Part shown: positions 41,701 to 50,200 of the stretch, in pieces
Position numbering within the stretch: the first letter of the stretch is position 1
Layout: each line of letters opens with the position of its first letter
Source: a virus
DNA length: 64,000 nucleotides
Direction: 5' to 3' (one strand)
Virus record (IMG/VR): IMGVR_UViG_3300047094_000227
Coordinates: 1-64,000 of that record
Made by a program: the position numbers and the translations under genes
The notes under the pieces: generated by a model
Databases searched by the model: none
The model's input: only the letters and a program-made list of their open reading frames with translations
What the model was told of the DNA's origin: nothing

Positions 41701-44567
41701 GTAAGATCAGCTAAGTCACTATTAATATCTTCTAATGCAGCTTTTGCAGATTCTTCTGATTTGAATGATGTCACAGTTCCATCAGGAGAAGTAACTTGCC
41801 ATCTATCATCAGCTATTTTATTTAATGTAGCTAATTTAGATTTACCAATTTCATACTCTCTTCCTTCTTGTACAGCTTCTTTCTCACCACCCTTGTTTAC
41901 AAAATCATAAGCTGTTTCTGCAATTGGTTCTTCCACCACTTCCTCTTCTGCAACCACTTCATCTTCTTCAACCTCAGCAGCTTTCTCTTTAGATATTTGA
42001 TCAGCTTCTTCAAAGTATTTCTCAAATCCTTCTTTGGTAGTTAATTTATCATAAGCTTCAGAGGCTTTTTGCTTTCTCTCTCCTAGTTTATTAATGTCAA
42101 CACCATAGTTACGTAAGTCATTAGCACTACCTAAAGGAAGCACATCAGATTTAGTTGCATCTTGACCATTCAATTCAAAGTTTAATAACTTCTCAAAGGT
42201 CTTATCATCCACCTTCCCCTCTTTCAATAAGAGATTGATCTTCTCAGCGTTTGTACGCAAAGCTTTAATTTGATCTCTACCTGCTTTTCTTTCAGCAGCG
42301 TTAGTGTACAAATCAATTGTTTCACTTAAGCCTGCAGCTTTTTGTTCGTAGAAATCACGTAACTCTGTTAGTCCCTCTCTATTAGTAAGTTGTGCAAGCA
42401 TGCTATTACTGATCAAAGGGTTTACATTGCTTACAGAAGTTTGAATAGATTGTAATCTACCATCTATATTCTTATTTGTAACAGCATAGTAAGCTAAGTC
42501 AGTTTTATAATCTTCAAATGTATTATAATTACTAGCTTCAATTAATGTATTTACATCATCAAAGTTAGGAGCATTCTTAAATGGATTCTTGAAAGTTTTG
42601 TTAATTAAGTCTGAAGTTTCTTTAATTTGATTTGCTTTATCAATTAAATTGTCTACATACTCACTTACAGTTTGTTTATTTGTAGCATCAAAATCTAATT
42701 GGAACATGCTTTCAAACTGATCTTTAGGAAGATCCTTAAGCATTTTTAATTGCTCAATTGTTACATCATGCATTCCACTAGGAATACGTGATTGCACAAA
42801 GCTAAAGAATTGTGTATCTTGTAAGTTTTTGTATTTAAATACATCATTAGAAGCGTTTGCTTCTTGCATTTGTTTAGCAATAAAAGCAGATGTTTGTGTA
42901 TTATCATACATTTGCTTTATTGTATTGGTAAGCCCTTGTGTATTAAGAACATTAATAGCATTACCTAATCTAGCATCTACTCCTTGCTTTTTATAATTAT
43001 CAAACAAGCTCTGTCCTGTACCAACAACCAATCCTGTAAGGGCACCAATCACCATGTTTTCAATACCTTGTTGAGTACCAAACTGTTGATTTAAACCATA
43101 CACAGTTGACTTAATAATTTCATCTAATTCATCTCTAGTGTCCTTATTGTCTTTAGACTTATACTGTCTTGTATAATAATCATACGTTCCTTTTTCTGTA
43201 CCATATTGTAAACCTTCTTCAGCTACCCCTTCTGTAAACATTGTAGCTAGCTTTGGCTTAACTACATCCCAAGCTTTTCCAGCAACTGATTCTACAGCCT
43301 TTCTTTCAAATACATCTAAGCTACCTTCTTTTAATCCTATCTTACCAAATTCTTCTAAGCTTTTTTGTAAACCACCTGTAACAGGTCCTCCTCCAGCAAT
43401 TATAGATTTAAATGCATTACCAAAGAACAATCCATTAGATGCAGTGAGTAATGCCATGTTGATACCAAACCTAGTGTTCATACCATCACGAGAGTAATTT
43501 TCTATTTCCTCCATTGCTGCAGCATCTGGCTCTTGACCAAAGTGATCAAACTTGTATTGGTTAACAAGTTCTTCCTTAATTGCTCTATAACTATCTCTTC
43601 CTTCTGTACCTGCCTCATTCATAGAAGCTCCTAGAACAGCCATACCATATCTAAACTTGGTTCCTAAAGAAGCAGCAGCAGACATTTGAGCAAGCTTTTC
43701 TAAAGCAACCATTTGGTTCTTACTCTTTCCTAACTCTTCTCCTAATTGTCTAAGTTTAGTTAATTTTGAAAGTTGGGTTGCACCAATTGCCTTACCCACC
43801 ATAGTTTCAGCACTGAATAATTTATTTAAATATAAAGATGCTTTACCAAGTTGAGAAGCTACTAATGGAATTTCTCCAATAGCTCCTGTCATAGCACCAA
43901 TAGCAACATCTTGAGCAGCAGCTGATGCAAAAGATCCTGCCATAAATCCTAAGTTAGGCATAAACTTCTCACCCCAGAAATAAGAACTTCCTGGTGCAAA
44001 AGGAATAATACCAACAAACGGATGTTCTTTAGCATAAGTGCTTTGATATGTAGGGATAAAATTATCCATACTTTCCATCCAGCCATCTATAGTTCCTTCT
44101 ACACCATTGGGGTCACCTGACAGTTTAGATGCATCTCCGCTTTTAATAGCAGAAATAAGATTGGGAATATTAAACATACCCTCAGCAAAAGAACCAACAG
44201 TTCTACCAGTAAATTTAACTAAACCTCTTCCAAGGTTACCTAATGCAGTTTGGCTCTGTGCATTAATATCTTCTAAGTCACCAACCTCTCTTCCGTATAT
44301 AGGATAGCGTTGGTTTTCAATAAGTTCACTTTGTGGAATATATCCAAATGGTTGACCAAATCCCCCAGGACCAGGCATGTTAGCAACTTCTGATAATTGT
44401 TCAAGCGTCAACCCCTTAGGACTTACAGGAGCAGTTATAGGACCACCAGTAGTAATGTTATCTACATTAAGTAAATTTGGAGATGCCATTGAAACTATAG
44501 GTCCACCTAACGTTGGATCTAAAGGTAGATGTTGATCTTCGTCTAATTGATTATCTAAAATTGCCAT
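32796..44567 (-). CDS. Virion RNA polymerase of crAss-like phage type, 3923 aa
   Basis: The catalytic motif is DFDID at residues 3022-3026 (Asp3022, 3024, 3026), within AGSDFDIDKLNMYLKN. It is preceded by GFRIPNQAASS and KTVVLPSEI, which match the double-psi beta-barrel region R.P...H of two-barrel RNA polymerases. The three Asp would hold the magnesium. The N-terminal ~500 residues are Gly/Ala-rich with hydrophobic helices, an acidic stretch lies near 890, and a Thr/Pro linker near 1580. Near 1690 is YHEIGEGIW, a zincin-like helix lacking the second His. It is far longer than the ~2200 aa I recall for phi14:2 gp66, so other modules are fused. It should be packaged and transcribe early genes after injection. 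I could not place the lysine-bearing second barrel. Confidence 0.85.
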   Translation of the reverse strand: MAILDNQLDEDQHLPLDPTLGGPIVSMASPNLLNVDNITTGGPITAPVSPKGLTLEQLSEVANMPGPGGFGQPFGYIPQSELIENQRYPIYGREVGDLEDINAQSQTALGNLGRGLVKFTGRTVGSFAEGMFNIPNLISAIKSGDASKLSGDPNGVEGTIDGWMESMDNFIPTYQSTYAKEHPFVGIIPFAPGSSYFWGEKFMPNLGFMAGSFASAAAQDVAIGAMTGAIGEIPLVASQLGKASLYLNKLFSAETMVGKAIGATQLSKLTKLRQLGEELGKSKNQMVALEKLAQMSAAASLGTKFRYGMAVLGASMNEAGTEGRDSYRAIKEELVNQYKFDHFGQEPDAAAMEEIENYSRDGMNTRFGINMALLTASNGLFFGNAFKSIIAGGGPVTGGLQKSLEEFGKIGLKEGSLDVFERKAVESVAGKAWDVVKPKLATMFTEGVAEEGLQYGTEKGTYDYYTRQYKSKDNKDTRDELDEIIKSTVYGLNQQFGTQQGIENMVIGALTGLVVGTGQSLFDNYKKQGVDARLGNAINVLNTQGLTNTIKQMYDNTQTSAFIAKQMQEANASNDVFKYKNLQDTQFFSFVQSRIPSGMHDVTIEQLKMLKDLPKDQFESMFQLDFDATNKQTVSEYVDNLIDKANQIKETSDLINKTFKNPFKNAPNFDDVNTLIEASNYNTFEDYKTDLAYYAVTNKNIDGRLQSIQTSVSNVNPLISNSMLAQLTNREGLTELRDFYEQKAAGLSETIDLYTNAAERKAGRDQIKALRTNAEKINLLLKEGKVDDKTFEKLLNFELNGQDATKSDVLPLGSANDLRNYGVDINKLGERKQKASEAYDKLTTKEGFEKYFEEADQISKEKAAEVEEDEVVAEEEVVEEPIAETAYDFVNKGGEKEAVQEGREYEIGKSKLATLNKIADDRWQVTSPDGTVTSFKSEESAKAALEDINSDLADLTKVRVIGLNEDGTVKVEDVNGDIKNIAPDQLSGYEKIQTDQEKLQKFADDVNKEQAEIELNSGDVAIVDTPITKSEDEGRLVDANILFERTTSEKEEDIASFKPHQLRAVEFLNNVGKFPNRSKIRAILVTPNQEDSLGLTGLTEMQYGVPKDEVPDATNVDIGLVAAVYVEQDGSNVYFVDKDGKRVAKVGETMDMSKLVYNTMPTTDLRYKDKSPKYRAEQKALAEAKQAGWKIKRAELFKEPGYKVYNFTVSKGIPELTKGERNHIGETLVPESVISTQEGLIQVSNTGFIFHKGKQVKVSIGHPYIQYGDTLQNVRSRNFSAKEAKGVFEVLKKISEEVNSQLAAGKSIKINRLYSTYLQNVLYWKSKGASSNNQIFINTNTMNLELGKEKYDLTKIAELEDQIVDQLKSVYQNLNRDTLTKKFHEKFLEPHIGPDGNLIISEWENYQTYLLGNKFPNGSSRPVSETPLSTNVAKITDAVPYNFKQKYAVLEGMELPEQLPTPPATATTTPTSPDVVGGYNLDGTTENIYDVSTGPVLFTAKKTKDGLFIKITDNQTVTDIANTEAKVLQIVEYLKQAERFDATKDDLGIVKDYLKIQIANEIKSKDQAAPTSTAATVTQTTPYGTEAAPAVTTSTESVDVKEDKPSDVDFSKSKAPKGSQYRRLGADKTERMTDAEIQLFKEWARKNVPGIPFEILDRIITTYDGEKAWGVFENGVAKFYKGGQRGTEYHEIGEGIWNVFLSPEEQQSLLDEFKAKAGKFKDRESGKMLFYEEATDQQAKERIMDDFADFRLGKLPARNIGEAILKFFRDIIAFVKSFVNKPSAKEQLFKAIDTGKYKSYTIPESAKSLAPEYRAVEGLSEKDTNDVVRDMTARFFAKVFGTNKSLYEISNLTAPELFDAIKAEYEEENKIIGEKSWLALVDKTKDFLRTFKIEFNKDDILDINAENVTNRMYAAEAFTTDWKKSSSYQIKLLIGTLLETVPTNQVDSSTLSLPALATTDKYFLKLVNFSRAFATVIDKLANTTKVSKMVDKLVDLAKYDSNYVRLFTRLKGTTGESGEMVAIDFSKFEPHDWRLFVQFYQTFTKQRPNALIQYVNADEVYTSPADQFTVSKQTKTGWMNNLKDLSTDPNSLVRFNKGQGRYKVVSTEGVDIESPQQMVDFLNRIGVTYTMDTYLRLKPEQRDDFVKAVGSIHAYFGKTGEVATVSGKTLGIDGPLDTLADLYVRVENPIQDTTYPNVEGENTQAYTENNAPSLLANEFNEADTVEELKSNRPELNDVFSTNGLFFKKGGLFYNKDGKKIKTLVVSHIGGTKNQNTGVDKSTTGLTLGNRFTQEINQNLNGNYHILIPADSSTEWMMNLGNNISFKEVAGGLAWGKVNTIFQGYLKDDIALALDFENREKLANVTDDFKNLGKAKELRFFKDILKGKTLAGVNNLIINGATQDQIDAYIKENAEAINADVKAYIERNVAATNKILVDNYKLTNNPNKTVTYEDLDSKFAKAEQLNKNKLSQDDVTDILTFARINYIINNIEFHKILFGDPYQFATKKGKLDETKRVKSFLSGRKTTFDHPEFNTFHNQKYNNAGGVQLTENDPGHHLFKPYMNTVTLRDVTVRGKINEADAGSWIMDHVYRSVKLRNGQWDLNGLAEDNYQWNMAYTRRALDKRKDVEWTYGNNTKLKAHDDKLLSTPEPEFIREVLKPIVSGPKYGSNRIDLVLDKTSQMPLYYKDLEDYNLGDFYIKMWKEKAEYAIFESGRKVGAEELFDLYDLETGDVNTAPFGKMIPVAWKTYGIQVENSYDGGTGQTLGSQPTKIASLDLFENGKPRTADPERAEVIQKAYTRNVKALNNLFLENYNQLLKKLGVEDLGGVYNIVDPTAVSKSLEYEMLRRELDDNAIDTIRTDANGEFPIPFEASTAYVQIRDILYSMVDKAIGSPKVNGFPAVQVPVTMWEKSGEKRGVVEINGKKVFTDGTLKSYTKENRYMEILVPYWFKEQFKKAGFKSDEELLEYLNKPENESILKGIGFRIPNQAASSSLVFKIKGFLPQSMGKTVVLPSEITEIAGSDFDIDKLNMYLKNTYINSKGQLKQVPFFGYGEQAKDAIKNFILKEDIESMLNLEDDFVVVGEDDYTVLSDKLYKQSVENEYYESLEDILTLDENYDRLITPISDAGLKGIADELDGLRGVDESKIENRILDGNFLTMLRHAFVVAKKWVGIGAVNITNHSLFQKIEGYIDPLKFSQLSDYERKIIGDGRVILPHNTVRINGQDRISLSGVLDRANKYISDNLSGFITSFVDVAKDPYILKILSSNNIISTAMFLTRIGTPVKTTALFLNQPIIKEYMNYLDSIGSSSVYSKKNLDFIRKKFPADRKAVVSNKIDMKNLAPNIKNYYAGTAIDNVEQQRILVEFLKYHKMGQFLFKFTQATNYDTTKFGSAEAMSKKRLRTTLADKTNIISSVGDVLNNSFVGEKANITENAINALSPILKLDQVQFAVITNKVLDPYKEDEYLAADDFDRVGNKVKTSFLDYIFLTRTNLRSRLTELLVDPYTAVVTDVAKAKKDYPDMEILQQLEQVSSDRVGGAKSLRLKANLKTAYDNNLYQGMMRELRDNPATNGLYNRIVDLAILQGTYQSAISIKNIVPIEDYSERLKDVVNSLASDLKLDNFSKVGAFQRNNWNDEAIFKKITDIAPSFFGEGVNDLGEFVSEVEFDEFPTLEGISTEGVKQVLVLDRFDNFKDVASDYILVPRVVKNGNERIDIINGESVSRADFEKRKAIGDTSLNDVMGFQKVKYEDGTDFVRGSKYYYKAINLWGDGQYATEMYDDNRESVFNNGTVHVKGELTNQSIIDYFDKKLQVVEENNVPLPAIPVQEDKQFLIGGTYYFLKPNGDITYGNGNIVKDQGVINQITARQQIQNGSIKVANYNGTDYFVLNDGKIIDATKNNFGKEPKLTVAEKEVILAKAITYKKTC

Positions 44568-44568
44568 A

Positions 44569-47205
44569 TTATTTCCAAGTTTTCATTGCTTGTTGAACAC
44601 CAACATTACTTATTCCATTCATCATGTTTACTATTCCACCTGATTGAACATATCCTGTATGCATTCTTTTTCCTTTCCATCCAGTTCCTCCAGGAGGATG
44701 AACATACATAATTAAACTATAACCATCAGATTCTGTTCCATTATTATCTGGATTTCCTTCTATGTCAAATCTAACTAATGGAGCAAGAGGATCGTTTGCT
44801 AATAAAGGAACATCATATCCTGTTATTCCTGCATTTACAGCATTCGTTGCATCCACTTCACTATCTCTTTGATTTGCTTTATTTGTAGTGTGATTCTCAG
44901 AATTTGCTATATTGTCTATGTATCTGTTTAGTATACTAGTCTTCTTAACTTTAGGAAAGAAATCTTGCTCTAATGTTTTCATAGCAACAACTTGGCTTTG
45001 TGATCCATCAGGGCTAATTGCTAACATTTGAGTACTACCATCTCTAGATTTTTGTATTTCAAATCTTGTATTACCACCATTCTCTCCATTCATCCATCCT
45101 AAAACTGTAGATGCAGATTTACCACCAGTGTTTAATTCTTCAGAAAGTTTACCAGTTAGGAACTTATCTATTGCAGCTTTCTCATTTTTATCACTCATGT
45201 TAAGTGCACTTCTTTGAATAAGTGACCTTGGGTTATGTTCAGCTAAGTAATCACTTTCAATTTTGCGTGACTCGTTATTTATAGTGTTTATTGTAGATGT
45301 TGCATTATCTAAAACCTTCTTAATTTCTTTTTGTTTTGGAGTGGCATTAAAACTAAAATTACCATTATAATAATCATTATATAATTGTAAATACTTTCCT
45401 CCAGCATAAGTTTTAAAATATTTTGATGCAGCTTCAGTATCAAATCTAGTTATTCCTCTAGGGCCAATCCTATTAAATTGTTGCAATTGTTTAGACATTT
45501 CTCCTATAGCCTCACCTGTATACCCAGCTGCTCCTTTTATCTTATCTTTAACTTCAGTGTTTACATATTCTTTTACTTTTCTTTGAGCAGCAGTTACTAA
45601 GTTAGCCTGAGCAACAAACGCATTCTCAGCCACCTCATGTTGTTTTAAAAAGTCTAATTGATCAGGACTATAATTTGCTTTAGGATTTGTAGCATAATCT
45701 TTTAATAGCTTATTAAATCCAGCTCTCTTTTGATCATCAGTCATACCAGAAAATAATCTACTTGCAAACTTATTTTCTAAAGCTGTAATTGCATTTGCTT
45801 TTTCAGTTAACACCACTGTTTCACTTGCTACTGTTGGAGCAGAACCACCTGTAGGAAGTGTACCTGGTAATACAACATCACCAGGAGGTAAAGGATTATC
45901 TCTTGCGTCTTTTTCTTTATCAAAGGTAAGTCTATCTCTAGTAGTTTGAATAGATGCCCAACCTCTAGCACTTTCATCAGCAAACTTATTTTGATCAAAC
46001 AAAAACTTTTGTTTATCCATATATGATTTGAAATATGGATTATCATCTAACTCTTGCTTATAGCTTCTAGTAGACATATCTGTTGCCATATTCATCAAAT
46101 GCTTTTGAGTATATATGTCAGTTTTATACTTTTCTAAATTCTCAGGCTTTTGAAGTGCTTGTAATGTAGCGTTTAATTCTTTATCTATCACTCCATCTTT
46201 CTCATTAGTCTGAAGTTGATTTAACTTAGCTTTTAATGTAGCTTTTTGTAAATCAGTTAAATCTGGATTTTTTAAAGCTACAGCTGTATTAACTATTTCT
46301 TGAGATTGAAATTGTTTTTTATTATTAAAAACATCAACTATATCTTTTGTAAATGCCTCAGCTGTAATACCTCTGTATTTAGCTTTAGCGTCAATTCTTA
46401 ATTGTTGTGCAGCTCTACTATCTATACTGTCTAAGAAGTTATTAAATAGCTTACTAGCAGAGGTACCTTTTATAGATAACTTAAGTAAAGCATCATCAAC
46501 TTTTTCTTTACCTTTAGAAGGATCTAAAGAATAAACTTCTCTAGTTACAGGCTGTTTAGTTTTAGGATTTATTACTGTCTTACCCTTTGCATCTTTTACC
46601 ACTTCATTGTAGAAATACTTTGTCCTTCCATCTGCATCTCTTTGCCAAGGATTATCTACAATATATTCATCTGGACGACTTAATATCTTATCAGCCCTTT
46701 CCATAAGACTTTTATCTACATCATAGAACTCATTGTATTGACCGTTAAATGGAGAATTAATATTATCATCATTTAACCAAGCTGTTTTTTGATCAATCCA
46801 ATCACGGTCATTGTTAGGAGAAGTCTTACCTGCTTTAGCAGCAGCTTCCCTATCAGTATCTCCTTTTTTAATCTTTTGTGCAGAATAAATAGCAGTTTGA
46901 ACTGTTGGATCTTTAATAATGCTTGTAGCCATACCACCAACAGAGTTAACTAGTTGTTGGTTTGAGAAGTCTCCAGCAGCCACAGTTTTTAACTTACCAC
47001 CTAATTCATCAAGTTTAGATTGAAGGTATGCTTTGTGCTTATCTGTTACATCCAACCCAGCTATGTTATCCATATAGGACTGGATCTTTTGTACACCAGC
47101 ATCATATTGTTGCTGTTTGTACATACCTACCTTCACCATTGCCTCTGAAGGCAATTGTGCTACGTAGGGATTAAATTTTGATATCTGGTCTGTAAATGAA
47201 GCCAT
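44569..47205 (-). CDS. Internal virion (cargo) protein, crAss-like type, 878 aa
   Basis: The N-terminus ISKFNPYVAQLPSEAMVKVG, then YKQQQYDAGVQKIQSYMDNI and AGLDV, is a block I recognise in cargo/internal proteins encoded before the RNA polymerase in crAss-like phages. Residues ~60-450 are helical and charged, a Pro/Gly linker (PPGDVVLPGTLPTGG) lies near 450, and a mixed region follows to the C-terminus. No enzyme motif was seen. It is the first gene behind the promoter at 47220-47250, one base before the polymerase gene, so the three proteins should be made together. It probably occupies the capsid or tail barrel and is ejected with the DNA. Confidence 0.75.
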   Translation of the reverse strand: MASFTDQISKFNPYVAQLPSEAMVKVGMYKQQQYDAGVQKIQSYMDNIAGLDVTDKHKAYLQSKLDELGGKLKTVAAGDFSNQQLVNSVGGMATSIIKDPTVQTAIYSAQKIKKGDTDREAAAKAGKTSPNNDRDWIDQKTAWLNDDNINSPFNGQYNEFYDVDKSLMERADKILSRPDEYIVDNPWQRDADGRTKYFYNEVVKDAKGKTVINPKTKQPVTREVYSLDPSKGKEKVDDALLKLSIKGTSASKLFNNFLDSIDSRAAQQLRIDAKAKYRGITAEAFTKDIVDVFNNKKQFQSQEIVNTAVALKNPDLTDLQKATLKAKLNQLQTNEKDGVIDKELNATLQALQKPENLEKYKTDIYTQKHLMNMATDMSTRSYKQELDDNPYFKSYMDKQKFLFDQNKFADESARGWASIQTTRDRLTFDKEKDARDNPLPPGDVVLPGTLPTGGSAPTVASETVVLTEKANAITALENKFASRLFSGMTDDQKRAGFNKLLKDYATNPKANYSPDQLDFLKQHEVAENAFVAQANLVTAAQRKVKEYVNTEVKDKIKGAAGYTGEAIGEMSKQLQQFNRIGPRGITRFDTEAASKYFKTYAGGKYLQLYNDYYNGNFSFNATPKQKEIKKVLDNATSTINTINNESRKIESDYLAEHNPRSLIQRSALNMSDKNEKAAIDKFLTGKLSEELNTGGKSASTVLGWMNGENGGNTRFEIQKSRDGSTQMLAISPDGSQSQVVAMKTLEQDFFPKVKKTSILNRYIDNIANSENHTTNKANQRDSEVDATNAVNAGITGYDVPLLANDPLAPLVRFDIEGNPDNNGTESDGYSLIMYVHPPGGTGWKGKRMHTGYVQSGGIVNMMNGISNVGVQQAMKTWK

Positions 47206-47219
47206 AGTGTATTAATTAG

Positions 47220-47250
47220 CAAATGTAAATTAAAATATCAGAAATACCAA
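47220..47250 (-). promoter_or_regulatory. Bacteroidota-type promoter of the giant virion-protein operon
   Basis: On the - strand TTG (47250-47248) and TACATTTG (47227-47220) are 20 bases apart, 15 bases before the ATG of the 878-aa gene. Further upstream lies TTGGTATAAC (47274-47283), related to the palindrome at 4466-4478. Confidence 0.7.
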
Positions 47251-47291
47251 GAACAATAACAGATTTTGTTAATTTGGTATAACTGGATTGG

Positions 47292-50200
47292 TTAGATGTT
47301 TTTGAGAGCTTTTACAATAGAACCGTTCATAGATTTGATCTTAGCACCACTTTTAGCAACTAGTTCAAATTTATTAGCAACTCCTGTTTTATTATCATAA
47401 TCTATAGGACGATATGTCTTACCGCCAATATTTATTGTACCATTAGTAGAACCTGGTGTTGTTGATCCTGCTACAGGAGTATTAAAGAAGTAAGGATTGT
47501 TTGCATTGTATAAACGGTCATTTTGACCAAATCTATATCCATACAAATTCTCCATTGTATTAGTGTTTCTAGTCTCAAGCTTGTTTTGAGCAATCTTGTC
47601 ACCAATAGATTTAAGAGCTTCAATAGTTTGTTCTTTAGTTTTAGATCTAGCTGTTGATTGTCTAACTTGTTGAGTATCAAGGATTCCTATATTCTTTAAT
47701 ACAGAATCATTAATAGCCTGTCTATTAGCTTGGAACACTTGAGCTCTAGTAGCTTGGTTGAATCTAAATTGCTCTCCTAACACCTTATTCTTTTGATCAG
47801 CAGCTTGAGACATAATGTAAGCCTGAGCAGAAGGATTATCACGAGCAGCTCTAATAGCAGCTCTAGATTGAGAATCAATAGCGTTTAATTGATCTTGTAA
47901 TGAAATGTCATAAACATTGTCTAACATTGGTTGATATGTTTGAGCATATACAGGTTCTACTTGGTTATTACCTAATGCATACATCTCACCCATTAATTGA
48001 CTACCATCTAATGGATTTTGAGTTCTAGGTCTAAAATAGTCACCTAATCCAGAAGCTAAAGTTTTAGCTAACATTTCCCAATCAAACTTTCCTTTCTTCT
48101 TCTTACTTTTAGCCATTTGTAGATCAAGAGGTTTGCCAGTAAAAGTTACTGGAGGTAATCCCATTTTAGGAAGATTAGTTTCTCTCTTTATAATTTGTAG
48201 TGGTTCTTTTGACTTTGGACGTTTTCCTGTAACCTGAACCTCAGGCAACATAGCTGAACCCTCTCCCATAAATCCTGGTTTGCTCATTCCTCTTTTAATC
48301 ATTTCAAGATCTGCAGCACTTAGCACTTGAGGTTCTTCATAACCAGATACATCTTCCCAATCTGGATGCCAAGTCACACCACTTTGAGCCTTCTTTAAGT
48401 TTAAACCATTCTTACCAATTAATGGATCTTTGATAGGCTTTAGCTTTCCTTTAGCCAACCCATCACTTTCTACATTGTATTCTTTAGCTGTATCAAGAAT
48501 AGCATTCTGTACCACAGCTGCTCTTTGTTTTTTATCAGCAATATCTTTTAATTTCATATTAGCTCCTAATAAGTTAGCACGGCTAGCGTTCATTGTTAAT
48601 TGATCAAATGGATTATCATTCTTAATGCTGTTAACTAGCTTTGTTGATTTATCTATAATTTTGTTTTGTTTAGCTTCTGTTCTGCTAAGATCTGCAATGT
48701 AGTTTTTAAACTTCTTACCCTTAGCTTTGTCATCACCTATTTCATTCACACCATATTTAGGAATAACCATGTTACCAAATACAACTAGGTTGTCTTCTTG
48801 ACCACCATCTTGTAATTTAACAGCTGGTTCTCCACCTTCTACCTCTACACCATTCTCACCATAACTAACTGGCATACCACCGTTGTCATGAGAAGGTCCT
48901 CTGAACATAACTGTTTCTCCATCTCCTGGTAAGTATGGATTGTAAGACATAGTTTCTGCTTTACCACGGTGAACCTTTAAATCACCACCCATGGCCATCT
49001 GTCCACCATACTCCATATTAGGTGCTGTATATCCTGGTAATCCACCAGGCATAGCATCATTCATTTGTTGCATGTATCCTTGAGCTTTCTTCTCATTTAA
49101 CATATCATATCTATCCATGATTTGTTTTTTACCAATCAAGTTAAGGAATGGTCTACGCTCTTCTGTTCTACGAAGTTCATTTACAGCAGGTTGCCCTTCT
49201 GTAGCCATTCTTGTAAACTCTGAAAACTTATTACCATTATCTCTACCATATGAATAAACTTCCTGAGATGGTTGGTTATCATAATAGTCTTTAGTGTATT
49301 GAGCACTTGTAAAGTCTTGATTATAATTACTTCTACCATTTCTATTTGTATCAGTAGTATTCATTTGTGTATAAGCTTTAATATTGCTCAATCGTGGATT
49401 TGCCATAGCACCACCAGTAGGTGCAACTTCTACACCTGGTTCATTTGTTCTCTTCATCCATTTACCATACTGAGCTCTATCTGTATACATAGCTGCAGCA
49501 CTAGGAGGAGTGTATTCTTTTAAATGTCCACCAGCACGTAGCATATCAGCATCATGAGGAGACTTTAATAATTCATCCATAGAATAATCACCAAACTTAG
49601 CAATCACTTGTGGTTGCCAATCATTACTAACCCATCCACCATCTTCCATGAAACTAGAATATGTAGATTGTATATTTTGAGCACCTTGTGCCCAAGCAGC
49701 TCTCTCTGTATTTTTAGCTGTTGTATCTTGTAAGTTAGCAAGTCTATTAGCATCTTTAGCACCACCTAATAAGTTACCAACAACACCACCTAACGCTCCA
49801 CCAACCATACCACCAATTGGACCAAACACACTACCAACAGCAGAACCTACACCTTTACCAATAGATGCTTGACCTGAGTCTTGGAAGTAATCTCCAAACT
49901 CTGCTGTAGGTAAATTACCACCATAAGCATATTGTTTAGCGTTATCATCATTCAATGGAGTGAATCCAAGGTCTGAATATATATCTAAAGGGCTATTATA
50001 TGTATTCTGAATCTCTGTTGAATTACCTCCAACAGATCTACCATTCTGAGCTAAATAGTTTGTACCAGCACCTTGAGGATTACCTAATTGTCCAGGTTGT
50101 ACCAAAGCATCTTCTGGTCTTGTATATCTACGTTTTTGTAATAAAGGTTGTGACTCAGCAGCTTGTGCTGTAATTCCTGAAACTTGAGCAGTTTGATCAG

